DNA of 52,420 bases from Acidobacteriota bacterium (GTDB taxonomy: Bacteria > Acidobacteriota > UBA6911 > RPQK01 > JAJDTT01), in contig JAJDTT010000240.1 of assembly GCA_022827025.1 (NCBI GenBank), positions 1 through 52,420 on the forward strand, read 5' to 3'. Under the pieces are notes generated by a model that was given only the letters and a program-made list of their open reading frames with translations, made no database searches and was not told the origin of the DNA. A program made the position numbers and the translations under genes. Of the stretch, positions 25,445-34,145 are shown piece after piece. Numbering within the stretch: position 1 is the first letter of the stretch; the number at the start of each line of letters is the position of its first letter.

Positions 25445-25567
25445 ATGGCGCCGAAGGTTTATCGCACAATGCTCCAGTTCAAAGCCGGCCGGAAATTAGC
25501 CGCCTCGCAGCCGGAGCGGGAACCGGAACAAGCTGTGTTGATCGAAGAGGAGCACGAATCGGAATGA
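25445..25567 (+). CDS. Small ORF coupled to NYN gene, 40 residues
   Basis: An ATG-started frame of 40 codons whose TGA overlaps the NYN start as ATGA, the pattern of translational coupling. The product begins MAPKVYRTML, is basic in its first half and strongly acidic at its end (EEEHESE). I do not recognise it. The frame contains GAGGAG, which would also serve the NYN gene. The overlap favours a real gene, for instance a small partner or leader peptide, but the length and unknown family keep confidence low. Confidence 0.4.
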   Translation: MAPKVYRTMLQFKAGRKLAASQPEREPEQAVLIEEEHESE

Positions 25568-26196
25568 ACCGCGTTTTCATATATTGGGACAATTCGAACA
25601 TCTTTCACGAGGCACAGCGCATTGCGGAGGAGCGAAATGAAGGGCCCGGCGCTCGATTTCGCGTGCGCATCCATTTCGACAACATCCTCCGTCTGGCGCA
25701 TGCCGAACGACCTATGCAGAGGGCGGTTGCGGCAGGTTCCATACCACCGGAAATGCGACAGTTGTGGAACCGGATGGAGAGCAACGGCGTAGAAGGGAAA
25801 CTCTTCGACCGCGGCGACCCGGCGCGGAGCGAACAGGGCAAACCCGACCGAATTCTCCAGTTAAGGATGTTGGAGGACGCCCTTGATTACATTGACAACC
25901 CCGGCATCGTGGTCCTCTTGACCGGCGATGGCGCCGGCTATTATGAGGGGGTCGGCTTTCATAGCACGTTGGAGCGCATGCACAAGCGCGGCTGGCGCGT
26001 AGAAATCCTGTCCTGGGGCTACTCCTGCAACCAGCGGATGCGCCGGTGGGCGGAAGAGAACGGCTTGTTCGTGGCGTTGGACGACTTCTACGAGTCGATC
26101 ACCTTCATGGAGCCGTCCAGGCCGGGGTTCGAGTTTGCCCGTGGGCGTGAAGCAGTCGGCATGGAGCTGTCGCATCGGTCGACGACTCGAAGCTGA
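25564..26196 (+). CDS. NYN-domain protein, LabA-like
   Basis: A 210-residue protein with the NYN fold, a PIN-like domain often found in RNases. The opening MNRVFIYWDNSNIFHEA carries the first acidic site; a second patch is RILQLRMLEDALDYID, and the third is IVVLLTGDGAGYYEGVGF, after which WRVEILSWGYSCNQRMRRW matches the end of LabA-like proteins. The Asp pair often seen as TGDGD is reduced to TGDGAG. I chose ATG 25564; the frame reaches 25429 but that part overlaps the small ORF. A role in RNA cleavage, defence or toxin function is inferred from family and context only. Confidence 0.8.
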   Translation: MNRVFIYWDNSNIFHEAQRIAEERNEGPGARFRVRIHFDNILRLAHAERPMQRAVAAGSIPPEMRQLWNRMESNGVEGKLFDRGDPARSEQGKPDRILQLRMLEDALDYIDNPGIVVLLTGDGAGYYEGVGFHSTLERMHKRGWRVEILSWGYSCNQRMRRWAEENGLFVALDDFYESITFMEPSRPGFEFARGREAVGMELSHRSTTRS

Positions 26197-26315
26197 GTCG
26201 AGCGACCCGTTCGAACAGCTGGGACACAAGGCGTAGCCATAGACGACTGTAGTTGATCTTTACGAATCTGCGTCCCCCATATGGGAAACTGCTCGTCAAG
26301 AAACAAGCGACATCA

Positions 26316-27341
26316 ATGACTCCAGCCGCGCAAGTCTCCGACGATGTGTGGAACCGACTGAAGCAGTCACGGGAGTTCGATGTACGCTTGGGCGAAGAGA
26401 CCCTCACGGATATCCTCACCCTTGATTTTACCCGGTTGTCCGGAGGACATAAGGTCAAGATTCGCCAGACAGAGAAGCATGAGGAGGCACAGAACGGCGC
26501 CGATCTGGAGATCTTCGTGAACATCGGTGGAGGCTCAGCGTTTCGATACGCCGTGCAAGCAAAAAAACTCTACCCTGAGGGGAAATACCGTTATCTCAAG
26601 GCGAAAGCGGGAAAAAGCGGCCCGTTTCAATTGGATGTATTGGAAGCTGCCGCCAAGGCTAATGGAATTCTTCCCTACTACCTGTTGTACAACTACGTTG
26701 ATCGCGTAAACACGGATCAGCATTGGCATTGCTGCCAATCTCCCGACGAGAATCAGTTTGGCTGCACCCTCGTTCCCAGTTGGCGCGTTCGTCAAGCCAT
26801 TGATCCACCTTGCTGTCGGACGTTCAAATTCCTGCATTCCTTTCCGGAAGCGTTACCTTTCCGCTGTCGTTTCGACTGTCCGCGTGACGCAAGGTGGGAT
26901 CGAAAATGTGAGACTGAACGGTCCCATTTCAAATCTCATGGATCCACCATTACTTTTCAGGAAGCGCCCGATTGGTGGAAGGATCTGGAACGACGCGAAC
27001 ACGAATGGCCCGAATGGTTATGGGAACGAGAAGGCCCACAGTTGTCCATGGACGATACGAGGAGATTGTGGCCCGAGCTGATCTCCGACACTCTTGAAAC
27101 TTCTCTTGGTGCGGAGCATCCACGCGGGCCAAGCGTGCGCCTGTCGGTTCCACGCAGGATTTTGTTGATTGGACCGGACACGTGTACCGATGAACCCGAA
27201 CGGGGACGAAATGGAGTCCTTTCACCCAATGGAAGCGGCAGCTCTGCCAAGGGCGGCTTGGAACTCGTGGAACGACGTCTGCCACCACACTGTCGGACAC
27301 GCCAAATGAAGTCTGGTAAGGGAACTGCGAGACGCGCGTAA
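26316..27341 (+). CDS. DUF6615-like protein with nuclease-like core
   Basis: A 341-residue protein resembling the DUF6615 family, function unknown. ETLTDILTLDF, then NGADLEIFVN and YAVQAKKLY give an acidic residue, an Asp-x-Glu and a Gln-x-Lys in the order of a PD-(D/E)XK-type nuclease core. KAKAGKSGPFQLDVLEAA and ILPYYLLYNYVD follow, as in DUF6615. The last 75 or so residues are rich in Arg, Pro and Gly and read less like protein; a one-base shift near 27100-27120 would instead give an end with DFVDWTGHVYR and stop at 27193. ATG 26316 was chosen over a TTG at 26253. GC is visibly lower than in ruvA beside it. Confidence 0.6.
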   Translation: MTPAAQVSDDVWNRLKQSREFDVRLGEETLTDILTLDFTRLSGGHKVKIRQTEKHEEAQNGADLEIFVNIGGGSAFRYAVQAKKLYPEGKYRYLKAKAGKSGPFQLDVLEAAAKANGILPYYLLYNYVDRVNTDQHWHCCQSPDENQFGCTLVPSWRVRQAIDPPCCRTFKFLHSFPEALPFRCRFDCPRDARWDRKCETERSHFKSHGSTITFQEAPDWWKDLERREHEWPEWLWEREGPQLSMDDTRRLWPELISDTLETSLGAEHPRGPSVRLSVPRRILLIGPDTCTDEPERGRNGVLSPNGSGSSAKGGLELVERRLPPHCRTRQMKSGKGTARRA

Positions 27342-27404
27342 CCGCTGGACGCGCCAGGAATCGTGTTCAAGCGTCCTCCGCCTCGTCCGCTCAGGGGCTG
27401 ACGC

Positions 27405-27410
27405 TATAAT
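27405..27410 (+). promoter_or_regulatory. -10 box of ruvA, leaderless geometry
   Basis: A consensus TATAAT ends 6 bases before the ruvA ATG. No Shine-Dalgarno fits in that space, so the transcript from it would start at or near the start codon. A clear -35 box is not visible. Confidence 0.6.
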
Positions 27411-27416
27411 CGCCAA

Positions 27417-28013
27417 ATGATCGCCCGCCTGACAGGCGTCCTCGCGGAGAAGTCGGCCGGCCGCGTCATCGTGGACGTTCGCGGCGTCGGATACGAGGTC
27501 CACATCCCCTTCTCGACCTACTACGAGCTGGGTTCCGAGTCGGACCCTGTCACCCTCCAAATCTACACTCACGCGAAAGGGGATCAGCTCAGTCTCTATG
27601 GTTTCTCCACTGTCAGAGAGAAGGAGCTTTTCACCCGACTCATCCAGGTATCGGGCATCGGTCCCCGACTGGGAATCGCCATCCTGTCGGGAATGCCGGT
27701 CGACGAGTTTCTGGAGGCCGTCGCGGCCCAGGACCTGGCCCGGCTCTGTGCTGTCCCGGGCGTGGGCAAGAAGACGGCGGGACGGATCGTCCTGGAGATG
27801 CCGGACCGGTTGCAGGGGTTGGCGGCGCCAGTGGAGACGGCCGTCATTTCGGGGGTTCCGGCACACCTGCGGCAGGATGTCGTCTCCGCCCTGGTCAACT
27901 TGGGCTATGTCAAGAAGATCGCCGAGAGGGCCGTTACCCAGGTGCTCAAGCAGGAGAGCCCGGATCGCTTCGAGGACCTGCTCAAGAGCACGTTGCGCAA
28001 GATCTCCAGGTAA
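27417..28013 (+). CDS. ruvA: Holliday junction branch migration protein RuvA
   Basis: A 198-residue DNA-binding subunit that holds the Holliday junction for the RuvB motors. MIARLTGVLAEK begins the OB-fold; the two helix-hairpin-helix motifs are VSGIGPRLGIAILSG and VPGVGKKTAGRIVLEM; the C-terminal domain (about 145-198) is the RuvB contact. The start codon is directly downstream of a TATAAT box. ruvB follows after 37 bases, and ruvC lies 20 kb away with yebC. Confidence 0.97.
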   Translation: MIARLTGVLAEKSAGRVIVDVRGVGYEVHIPFSTYYELGSESDPVTLQIYTHAKGDQLSLYGFSTVREKELFTRLIQVSGIGPRLGIAILSGMPVDEFLEAVAAQDLARLCAVPGVGKKTAGRIVLEMPDRLQGLAAPVETAVISGVPAHLRQDVVSALVNLGYVKKIAERAVTQVLKQESPDRFEDLLKSTLRKISR

Positions 28014-28050
28014 CCGGCGGATGCAATCGGACTTGAATTAGAGCGGCCAA

Positions 28051-29106
28051 ATGCCGGTGGAAACCGAAGTTCAGAGGAACGGAAAGGTGCAGGACCGGAT
28101 CATGAATCCCCGGCATCAGGAGGAAGAGGTCCTCTACGAGACCGACCTCCGTCCTCGCCGGCTGCGCGACTTTGTCGGTCAGCACCAGGTGAAGGAGGGG
28201 CTCTCCGTCGGCATCGAGGCCGCCCGCCGCCGCGGGGAGGCCCTGGACCACATTCTGATTTTCGGCCCCCCCGGTCTGGGGAAGACGACTCTGGCCCACG
28301 TCATCGCCCATGAGCTCGAGGTCAACTTCCGCTCCACCTCCGGCCCCGCCATCGAGAAGCGTGGGGACCTGGCCGCCATTCTCACCAACCTGGAGGACAA
28401 GGACGTTCTCTTCATCGACGAGATCCACCGGCTCCATCCCGCCATCGAGGAGATTCTCTACCCGGCCATGGAGGACTTCCAGATCGACATCATCATCGGC
28501 GAAGGCCCGGGCGCCCGCTCCATCAAGATCGACATTCCCCGGTTCACGCTGGTGGGGGCCACGACCCGCACCGGACTGATCACCTCCCCGCTCCGGGGAC
28601 GGTTCGGAATCATACAGCGCCTCGATTTCTATGACGTCGAGAGCCTGGTCTCCATCGTTCGCCGGTCCGCGGGAATTCTGGACGTGGAGATCGACCTGAA
28701 GGGAGCGTCCGAGGTGGCGCGAAGGAGCCGGGGCACGCCACGAATCGCCAACCGCCTGCTCAAGCGGGTCCGCGACTACGCCCAGGTGCGGGCCAACGGA
28801 AAGATTTCCCGGGACATCGCCTGCCGGGGCCTGGAACTCATGAACGTGGACCGGTTCGGATTCGACGAGATCGACCGCAAGCTCATGGACACCATCATCG
28901 AACGATTCGACGGCGGCCCCGTCGGCCTGAGCACTCTCTCCGCCGCCATCAGCGAGGAAAAGGGCGCCATCGAGGACATCTACGAGCCCTACCTGATTCA
29001 GATCGGCTTCATTGCCCGCACTCCGCGGGGCCGCGTGGCCACCCCTCTGGCCTATTCCCACCTGGGCCTAGAAGCGGCTGCTCCCCAGAAAAACCTGTTC
29101 GGCTGA
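28051..29106 (+). CDS. ruvB: Holliday junction helicase motor RuvB
   Basis: A 351-residue AAA+ ATPase that drives branch migration with RuvA. Walker A is [11 protein letters not shown], Walker B is [12 protein letters not shown], sensor 1 is [11 protein letters not shown], and the arginine finger lies in [11 protein letters not shown]. The C-terminal winged-helix domain ends with [16 protein letters not shown]. The N-terminus is about 15 residues longer than most; ATG 28102, with AGGA before it, would give 334 residues and is a plausible alternative start. Confidence 0.97.
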   Translation: MPVETEVQRNGKVQDRIMNPRHQEEEVLYETDLRPRRLRDFVGQHQVKEGLSVGIEAARRRGEALDHILIFGPPGLGKTTLAHVIAHELEVNFRSTSGPAIEKRGDLAAILTNLEDKDVLFIDEIHRLHPAIEEILYPAMEDFQIDIIIGEGPGARSIKIDIPRFTLVGATTRTGLITSPLRGRFGIIQRLDFYDVESLVSIVRRSAGILDVEIDLKGASEVARRSRGTPRIANRLLKRVRDYAQVRANGKISRDIACRGLELMNVDRFGFDEIDRKLMDTIIERFDGGPVGLSTLSAAISEEKGAIEDIYEPYLIQIGFIARTPRGRVATPLAYSHLGLEAAAPQKNLFG

Positions 29107-29121
29107 CGCCGCCGGGACTCA

Positions 29122-29150
29122 GCGACTTTCGCGGAGGGCTGCTATCATAC
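29122..29150 (+). promoter_or_regulatory. Repeated promoter-like motif upstream of moxR
   Basis: GCGACTTTCGCGGAGG plus GCTGCTATCAT is a diverged copy of the motif at 23288-23318. TGCTATCAT is a TGn-extended -10 box whose TATCAT (29143-29148) ends 6 bases before the GTG start at 29155, so a leaderless transcript is likely. Confidence 0.55.
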
Positions 29151-29154
29151 GCCC

Positions 29155-30114
29155 GTGTCGAACGGTGCCGGAATCGCCAGCCTGACGGAGAGATTCAAGG
29201 CCCTCCAGTACTCCGTCGAACGGGTCATCAAGGGCAAATCGGACGTGGTTGAGCTGGCCGTGGTGACCCTGCTGGCACGGGGACACATGCTGGTGGAGGA
29301 CGTCCCCGGCGTCGGCAAGACCACCTTGGCTCACGCTCTGGCGCGTTCCGTCGACTGCCGCTTCCAGCGCATCCAGTTCACCAGCGACCTGCTTCCCTCG
29401 GACCTGACCGGGATCTCGGTCTTCAACCAGGTGCACCGGGATTTCGAGTTCCGGCCGGGGCCCCTGTTCGCCAACGTGGTGCTGGCCGATGAAGTCAACC
29501 GCACCACCCCCAGGACCCAGAGCGCCCTGCTCGAGGCCATGAGCGAGGCGAAGATCACGGTGGACAATCACACCCACCTGCTGCCTCATCCCTTCATGGT
29601 GATCGCCACCCAGAATCCCATCGAACACCACGGAACGTATCCCCTGCCCGAGTCCCAGTTGGACCGGTTTCTCATGCGCATCTCCATGGGCTATCCCAGT
29701 GAGTCTCACGAAAAGGAGATTCTGCGCTCCTTGGGGCGGTATGACACCCTTGATCTCGATCCGGTCATCAGCACCGAGGACCTCCTGAGAGGCCAGGAAG
29801 AGGTTCAGGAAGTGAGGTTCGAGGAGACGCTTCTTCAGTACCTCATGGAACTGGTGAGAGCGACCCGGGAGTGCGAGCTCCTGGCCCTGGGAGTGAGCAC
29901 CCGGGGCGCCATGTTCCTGTATCGGGCGGCCCAGGCGCTGGCCTATTTCCAGGGTCGGTCCTACTGCATTCCAGACGACGTCAAACGCTTGGTGGTGCCC
30001 GTATTTTCCCACCGCGTCCTGGTCAGTCCCAGGCATGCCTCGCCTCTGGAAAAGACCCGGGAAGCCGAAACGATCATTGCGGATCTAGTGGACCAGGTCG
30101 AGGTCCCGGTCTGA
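29155..30114 (+). CDS. MoxR family AAA+ ATPase
   Basis: A 319-residue MoxR-type ATPase, a chaperone-like factor usually encoded beside DUF58 and von Willebrand or transglutaminase proteins. Walker A is VPGVGKTTLAHAL, Walker B with its insert is VVLADEVNRTTPRTQSALL, and VIATQNPIEHHGTYPLPESQ holds sensor 1. Its stop overlaps the DUF58 start by one base (TGATG). The start is GTG, immediately after the promoter motif. In characterised relatives these clusters help assemble or stabilise metal-dependent or envelope complexes; no target is evident here. Confidence 0.94.
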   Translation: MSNGAGIASLTERFKALQYSVERVIKGKSDVVELAVVTLLARGHMLVEDVPGVGKTTLAHALARSVDCRFQRIQFTSDLLPSDLTGISVFNQVHRDFEFRPGPLFANVVLADEVNRTTPRTQSALLEAMSEAKITVDNHTHLLPHPFMVIATQNPIEHHGTYPLPESQLDRFLMRISMGYPSESHEKEILRSLGRYDTLDLDPVISTEDLLRGQEEVQEVRFEETLLQYLMELVRATRECELLALGVSTRGAMFLYRAAQALAYFQGRSYCIPDDVKRLVVPVFSHRVLVSPRHASPLEKTREAETIIADLVDQVEVPV

Positions 30115-31388
30115 TGATTCGGCGGCTCAAGCCGAAATGGGCCCGGGGAGAAATCGTCTGGCCGCTGATCCTGCTCGTGTCCGCTGCGATGCTGGCCGCC
30201 CTGAGCGCCCTGGCGCGCTGGTTCGATCAGGGCCATGGTGCGGCATTTCTGGCCCTGGCGTCGTTGATCTTCGCGTCCCTGGCGGCCATGACGCTGGCGC
30301 CGTACGTGTTGTCCCGATATCGGAAGGATCTGCGGGAGAGGATTCCCACGCTTTCCATCACCCATCGGGGGGCCTTCTTCCTCCTGTTGGTGACCGTGTT
30401 GGGATTCTCGTCCATGAACTCGGGCAACAACCTGCTGGTTCTCCTGCTCTCTCTTCTGCTGGCCGCGCTGCTGGTTTCGGGACTGCTTTCCGCGTTGGTC
30501 CTGCACGGCTTGAAGGTGAGCATCAGCGTTCCGGAGACGATCCGGGCCCAGGACACCGCCACCTGTTTCGTCACTCTGCATAACCTGAAGCGCTGGATCC
30601 CGTCCTTCGCCCTGAAGCTGAGAGGCCGTCAGAAACGGGAACAGGATCCCGAACCGGCGACCGATTTCTTCACCCGGGAGAAGGTCTTTCCCTATATCGG
30701 TATCCGTTCCGACCTGAAGTTGACCCTGAAGTGCCTGTTTCGCCGCCGCGGTTCCTATCCGGTCGATGGCTTCGAGATCGGCACCAGGTTCCCCTTCGGC
30801 CTCTTTCATCGCAAGAGAATGCTGCGGACCCAGGGCTCCATCCTGGTCTACCCCGCGCTGATGAATTTGCGGACCCTGTTCTTCATCTATCCCGAGTTGC
30901 ACGGGGCGGAGGCCCTGAACCTGAGAGGCCACGGCGACAGCCTCTATGGGATCCGACGGTACCAGAGCGGCGACAGCGCCCGGCTGGTGGACTGGAAATC
31001 GACCGCCAGATTGGATCAGCTCATGGTCCGGGACTTCGTCGCCGAGAATCAGAACCTGATCGACCTGACCTTTCGCCCCGATCTGAACGATCTCTCTCCC
31101 CGCAGCCTGGAACAGTTCGAAAAGGGAGTCTCCTGCGTGGCGGCCCTGGGGGACCATTACTGGCGAATGGGCCAAAAGTTCCGATTCACTTGCGAAGAGA
31201 CCCTGGTACTCGTCGACGGCCGCAGAAACGGCTACGAGAGGTTCATGGAATGCCTGGCGCTGGTCCAGCCGGTGAGCCGCCACCCGGAGACCCTCCAGAA
31301 CGAGCCGGCGCGAAACGGCATCGAGGTGGCCGCGGGCCATCGGTGGGTCCCGCCGGGATCCGTGGCCATAGACTACTTGCGGATCTGA
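30114..31388 (+). CDS. DUF58 domain protein
   Basis: A 424-residue membrane protein. Two hydrophobic segments lie near the N-terminus (about 15-65) and a second pair around 80-125. The conserved DUF58 block YGIRRYQSGDSARLVDWK and STARLDQLMVRDF appears at about residues 280-310 and leads into a VWA-like fold. The start ATG 30114 overlaps the moxR stop; the frame extends upstream to 29871 only as shadow. It works with the adjacent MoxR ATPase and the transglutaminase-like protein, but the cluster's function is not established. Confidence 0.9.
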   Translation: MIRRLKPKWARGEIVWPLILLVSAAMLAALSALARWFDQGHGAAFLALASLIFASLAAMTLAPYVLSRYRKDLRERIPTLSITHRGAFFLLLVTVLGFSSMNSGNNLLVLLLSLLLAALLVSGLLSALVLHGLKVSISVPETIRAQDTATCFVTLHNLKRWIPSFALKLRGRQKREQDPEPATDFFTREKVFPYIGIRSDLKLTLKCLFRRRGSYPVDGFEIGTRFPFGLFHRKRMLRTQGSILVYPALMNLRTLFFIYPELHGAEALNLRGHGDSLYGIRRYQSGDSARLVDWKSTARLDQLMVRDFVAENQNLIDLTFRPDLNDLSPRSLEQFEKGVSCVAALGDHYWRMGQKFRFTCEETLVLVDGRRNGYERFMECLALVQPVSRHPETLQNEPARNGIEVAAGHRWVPPGSVAIDYLRI

Positions 31389-31392
31389 CGCC

Positions 31393-33453
31393 ATGCGGTT
31401 CAAGACGGTCCTGCATCTGACCAGCTACGGACTGCAGGTGACGGGCGTGTCGACGCTCTACTCGTCCGGTGAAATCGGCGGCGGGATGCTGCTCGGCTAC
31501 CTGGCCTGCCTGGGCGCCACTCGATTCCTGCCCCGAATCCGGCTGGACGGCGCCGTTCAAGGCATCGTCTTCGGCATCCTGCTGACCCTGTTCGTCGTCG
31601 ACGCCGCGATCCTTTCCCCCTTCGTTCCGGCGACGGCCCACCTGCTCATGCTCGTCAGCCTGGTGAGGCTCTGCAGCGCCCGCACCAAGCGGGATTACCT
31701 GCTGTTGCTGTTCATCTCCTTCGCCTTCGTCCTGATCGCATCCACCGCCACCATCTCCGTCGTATTTCCGGTCTGGGTCCTGGTGTTCCTTTTCCTGGCC
31801 GTGCTGGTGCTCATTTTGCTGGAGAGCAAGGATCCCTACGAGAGAAATCGCGGACTCAGCCTCGCGCTTCGCGGGCATCTGTGGACCGCCCTGCTGATTA
31901 CGCTGCTGCTGGCGGTGGTTGCCGTTCCCATCTTCGTGGTCATTCCCCGGGGGAACCTGGGAGCGTTGCCGGCGAAGCGCGTTGCCGGCCATCTGAGCGG
32001 ATTCTCCGAGAAGGTGAGCCTGGGAGAAATGGGAGAGATCCTCATCAACGAGGAGGTGGTGTTGCGCATCAAGGTGGACAAGCCGCCTCACCGGATGCCT
32101 CGGAAGCTGAAGTGGAGGGGAATCGCCTTCGATCACTACGACGGCAAGACGTGGTCCAGCACCCGGGGCCTCAGGCAGGTCGCCCGGGACGACCGCTATC
32201 AGGGGTTTCTGGTGGCCGGCCGGCGCCGGCAGGAGGAGTTCCTGATCCGCCAGACCATCCACCAGGAGCCTTTGACCCGAGTGTTGTTCGGGCTCCCCGA
32301 CATCATTCTCATTTCCGGGCAGCTCCACAGGCCCTACGTTTTTCAGGACGGGAACCGTTCCTTCAGGACGACCGGCGTCGGGGTCCGGACCTACACCGTC
32401 TTCTCCGACGTGATGACGCGGGACGAGAAACTCTCCCAGGCTCCGGTCCCGGTCTACCGCCAGGCTCCGGGCCGGCACTATCTCCAGCTCCCCGAGCTGG
32501 ACCCGGAGGTCGGACGGCTGGCCCGGCGCATCACCTCGGGAATCACCGATCCCATCCACAAGGCCTTCATGGTGGAACAGTTCTTGAAGGAGAACTACCA
32601 GTACTCTCTCGAGAACACCTCGGCCTCCAGCCGCGACCCGCTCCACGATTTCCTGTTCGATTCGCGGGCTGGACACTGCGAGTATTTCGCCACGGCCCAG
32701 GCCGTACTGCTGCGAACGTTGGGCATTCCGACCCGGGTGGTCAACGGCTTCAAGCGGGGAGACTACAACCGGTGGAACGGTTACTTCATGGTTCGCCATT
32801 CCGATGCTCACAGTTGGGTCGAAGCCTATTTTCCGGGGCGGGAGTGGATCGAGTTCGACGCCACCCCGGCAGTCGCCGCCGGCGCCTCTCTGCCGGTTTT
32901 TGCCGCTTTCCGCGAGTTGTTGGACGCCATCGATCTGGCATGGCTGGACGTGGTCACCTTCGACCACCTGAAACAGTACGGCTTGTTCCAGGCGCTGGGC
33001 GATTCCTGGAAGGAGAGCTGGGACAACTCGCGGCGGCGAACGCTGGCCGCCTGGTCCGGCTGGATCTCCGGAGTCACCTGGCAACAGGCCGGACTCTTGG
33101 CATTGGCCGTCCTGGTTTCGGCGCTGCTCCTGGTTCGGACCGGTCCGCGGCTCTGGAGGAGGGTCCGGGACAAGTGGGCCGGCAGGAGTTGGGTCCGAGG
33201 TTCCGCCACTTCGATTCCCGACTATTACCTGGAGTTGACCCGGATTCTGGAAGCGCGTGGACTCGTCCGGAAGAGGTCCGAGACTCCCGGAGAATTCGCT
33301 GGGAGAATCGGTGGCGCATTGAATAGCAGCGTGCCCCAGAGACTAACGGAGATCTACTATGGGAACCGCTTCGGCGGGCTGGATCCCAGTCCTTCCGAAC
33401 TGGCGGAGATTCGGGTTTCCCTGGATTCGCTGCGGCGTCCAGGCGGAATCTGA
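31393..33453 (+). CDS. TgpA-like membrane transglutaminase-like protein
   Basis: A 686-residue inner-membrane protein with the DUF3488-transglutaminase architecture. Several N-terminal membrane helices (to about residue 190) are followed by a periplasmic transglutaminase-like domain with RAGHCEYFATAQAVLLRTLG (catalytic Cys), HSDAHSWVEAYFPG (His) and WIEFDATP (Asp). One further helix near 560-580 precedes a cytoplasmic C-terminal tail like DUF4129. It starts 4 bases after the DUF58 stop and completes the MoxR-DUF58-TgpA set. Peptide cross-linking or hydrolysis at the envelope is the likely chemistry, inferred from the fold. Confidence 0.93.
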   Translation: MRFKTVLHLTSYGLQVTGVSTLYSSGEIGGGMLLGYLACLGATRFLPRIRLDGAVQGIVFGILLTLFVVDAAILSPFVPATAHLLMLVSLVRLCSARTKRDYLLLLFISFAFVLIASTATISVVFPVWVLVFLFLAVLVLILLESKDPYERNRGLSLALRGHLWTALLITLLLAVVAVPIFVVIPRGNLGALPAKRVAGHLSGFSEKVSLGEMGEILINEEVVLRIKVDKPPHRMPRKLKWRGIAFDHYDGKTWSSTRGLRQVARDDRYQGFLVAGRRRQEEFLIRQTIHQEPLTRVLFGLPDIILISGQLHRPYVFQDGNRSFRTTGVGVRTYTVFSDVMTRDEKLSQAPVPVYRQAPGRHYLQLPELDPEVGRLARRITSGITDPIHKAFMVEQFLKENYQYSLENTSASSRDPLHDFLFDSRAGHCEYFATAQAVLLRTLGIPTRVVNGFKRGDYNRWNGYFMVRHSDAHSWVEAYFPGREWIEFDATPAVAAGASLPVFAAFRELLDAIDLAWLDVVTFDHLKQYGLFQALGDSWKESWDNSRRRTLAAWSGWISGVTWQQAGLLALAVLVSALLLVRTGPRLWRRVRDKWAGRSWVRGSATSIPDYYLELTRILEARGLVRKRSETPGEFAGRIGGALNSSVPQRLTEIYYGNRFGGLDPSPSELAEIRVSLDSLRRPGGI

Positions 33454-33501
33454 GATTTTGTACTCGCGCCGGAGGCCGGGTTCGGATACAAGGTCCAGGA
33501 C

Positions 33502-33675
33502 ATGAGTCGACAAACCTCCAAGTGCCCCATCTGCAAACGAAGGGTGAAGAGGGATGCCCCCGATTTTCCCTTCTGCAGTGAGTACTGCAGGTTCGTGGAC
33601 CTGGGCCGCTGGTTCGGCGAGGAATATCGAGTCCGCCGGCAGACCTGGAAGGACACGGAAAAGAAGAATGCGTGA
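33502..33675 (+). CDS. yacG: DNA gyrase inhibitor YacG, zinc-binding
   Basis: A 57-residue zinc protein. CPIC and CSEYC give the Cys-x2-Cys and Cys-x3-Cys ligands, and FVDLGRWFGEEYRV matches the conserved YacG segment. In E. coli YacG binds GyrB and blocks DNA binding. AAGG and AGGA precede the ATG. The last 8 bases overlap the pgpA start (ATGCGTGA), so the two should be translated together, a pairing with no obvious functional reason. Confidence 0.93.
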   Translation: MSRQTSKCPICKRRVKRDAPDFPFCSEYCRFVDLGRWFGEEYRVRRQTWKDTEKKNA

Positions 33676-34135
33676 GAACGGACGGCTTGCCCACACCCTG
33701 GCCACCGCTTTCGGTCTCGGGTACGTCCCGTACATTCCGGGGACCTTCGCCTCGCTGGTCACAGCCGCAGCCGTCGCCCTGCTGCACCGGGCTTCCGACT
33801 CGGCCACGCTGCAACTCGGCGCGGTCCTGGTGCTGCTTCTGCCCGTGAGCATCTGGGCATCGGCCCGCGCCGCCCGCCGGGCGGCCAGGTCCGACCCTTC
33901 GCACGTCGTCATCGACGAGGTGGCGGGCCAGATTTTCTGCCTTCTCTGGGTTCCGTTTTCGTGGACGTTCCTGGTCCTGGGCTTCGTGGCATTTCGCGCC
34001 TTCGACATTCTGAAACCCTATCCCATCAAGCAAGTGGAGCGACTCCGGGGAGGCGTGGGAATCGTCGGCGACGACCTCATCGCCGGCCTTTACGCGGGTC
34101 TCCTGCTGAGGATCGTCTACGCTTTTCTTCCCTAG
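33668..34135 (+). CDS. pgpA: Phosphatidylglycerophosphatase A
   Basis: A 155-residue membrane enzyme that makes phosphatidylglycerol from its phosphate. The family motif GLGYVPYIPGTFASLVTA lies near the N-terminus, and SHVVIDEVAGQIFCL carries conserved acidic residues. Three or four hydrophobic segments are visible. ATG 33668 overlaps yacG by 8 bases; the frame upstream of it is antisense-like and rejected. pncC follows after 10 bases. Confidence 0.92.
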   Translation: MRENGRLAHTLATAFGLGYVPYIPGTFASLVTAAAVALLHRASDSATLQLGAVLVLLLPVSIWASARAARRAARSDPSHVVIDEVAGQIFCLLWVPFSWTFLVLGFVAFRAFDILKPYPIKQVERLRGGVGIVGDDLIAGLYAGLLLRIVYAFLP

Positions 34136-34145
34136 ACTCAGGTCG

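Noticed and set aside
27190-27309. A 39-codon frame with ATG inside the end of the DUF6615-like gene
   Set aside because: No Shine-Dalgarno or motif, and it lies inside the main frame; it may only reflect the possible frame disruption.
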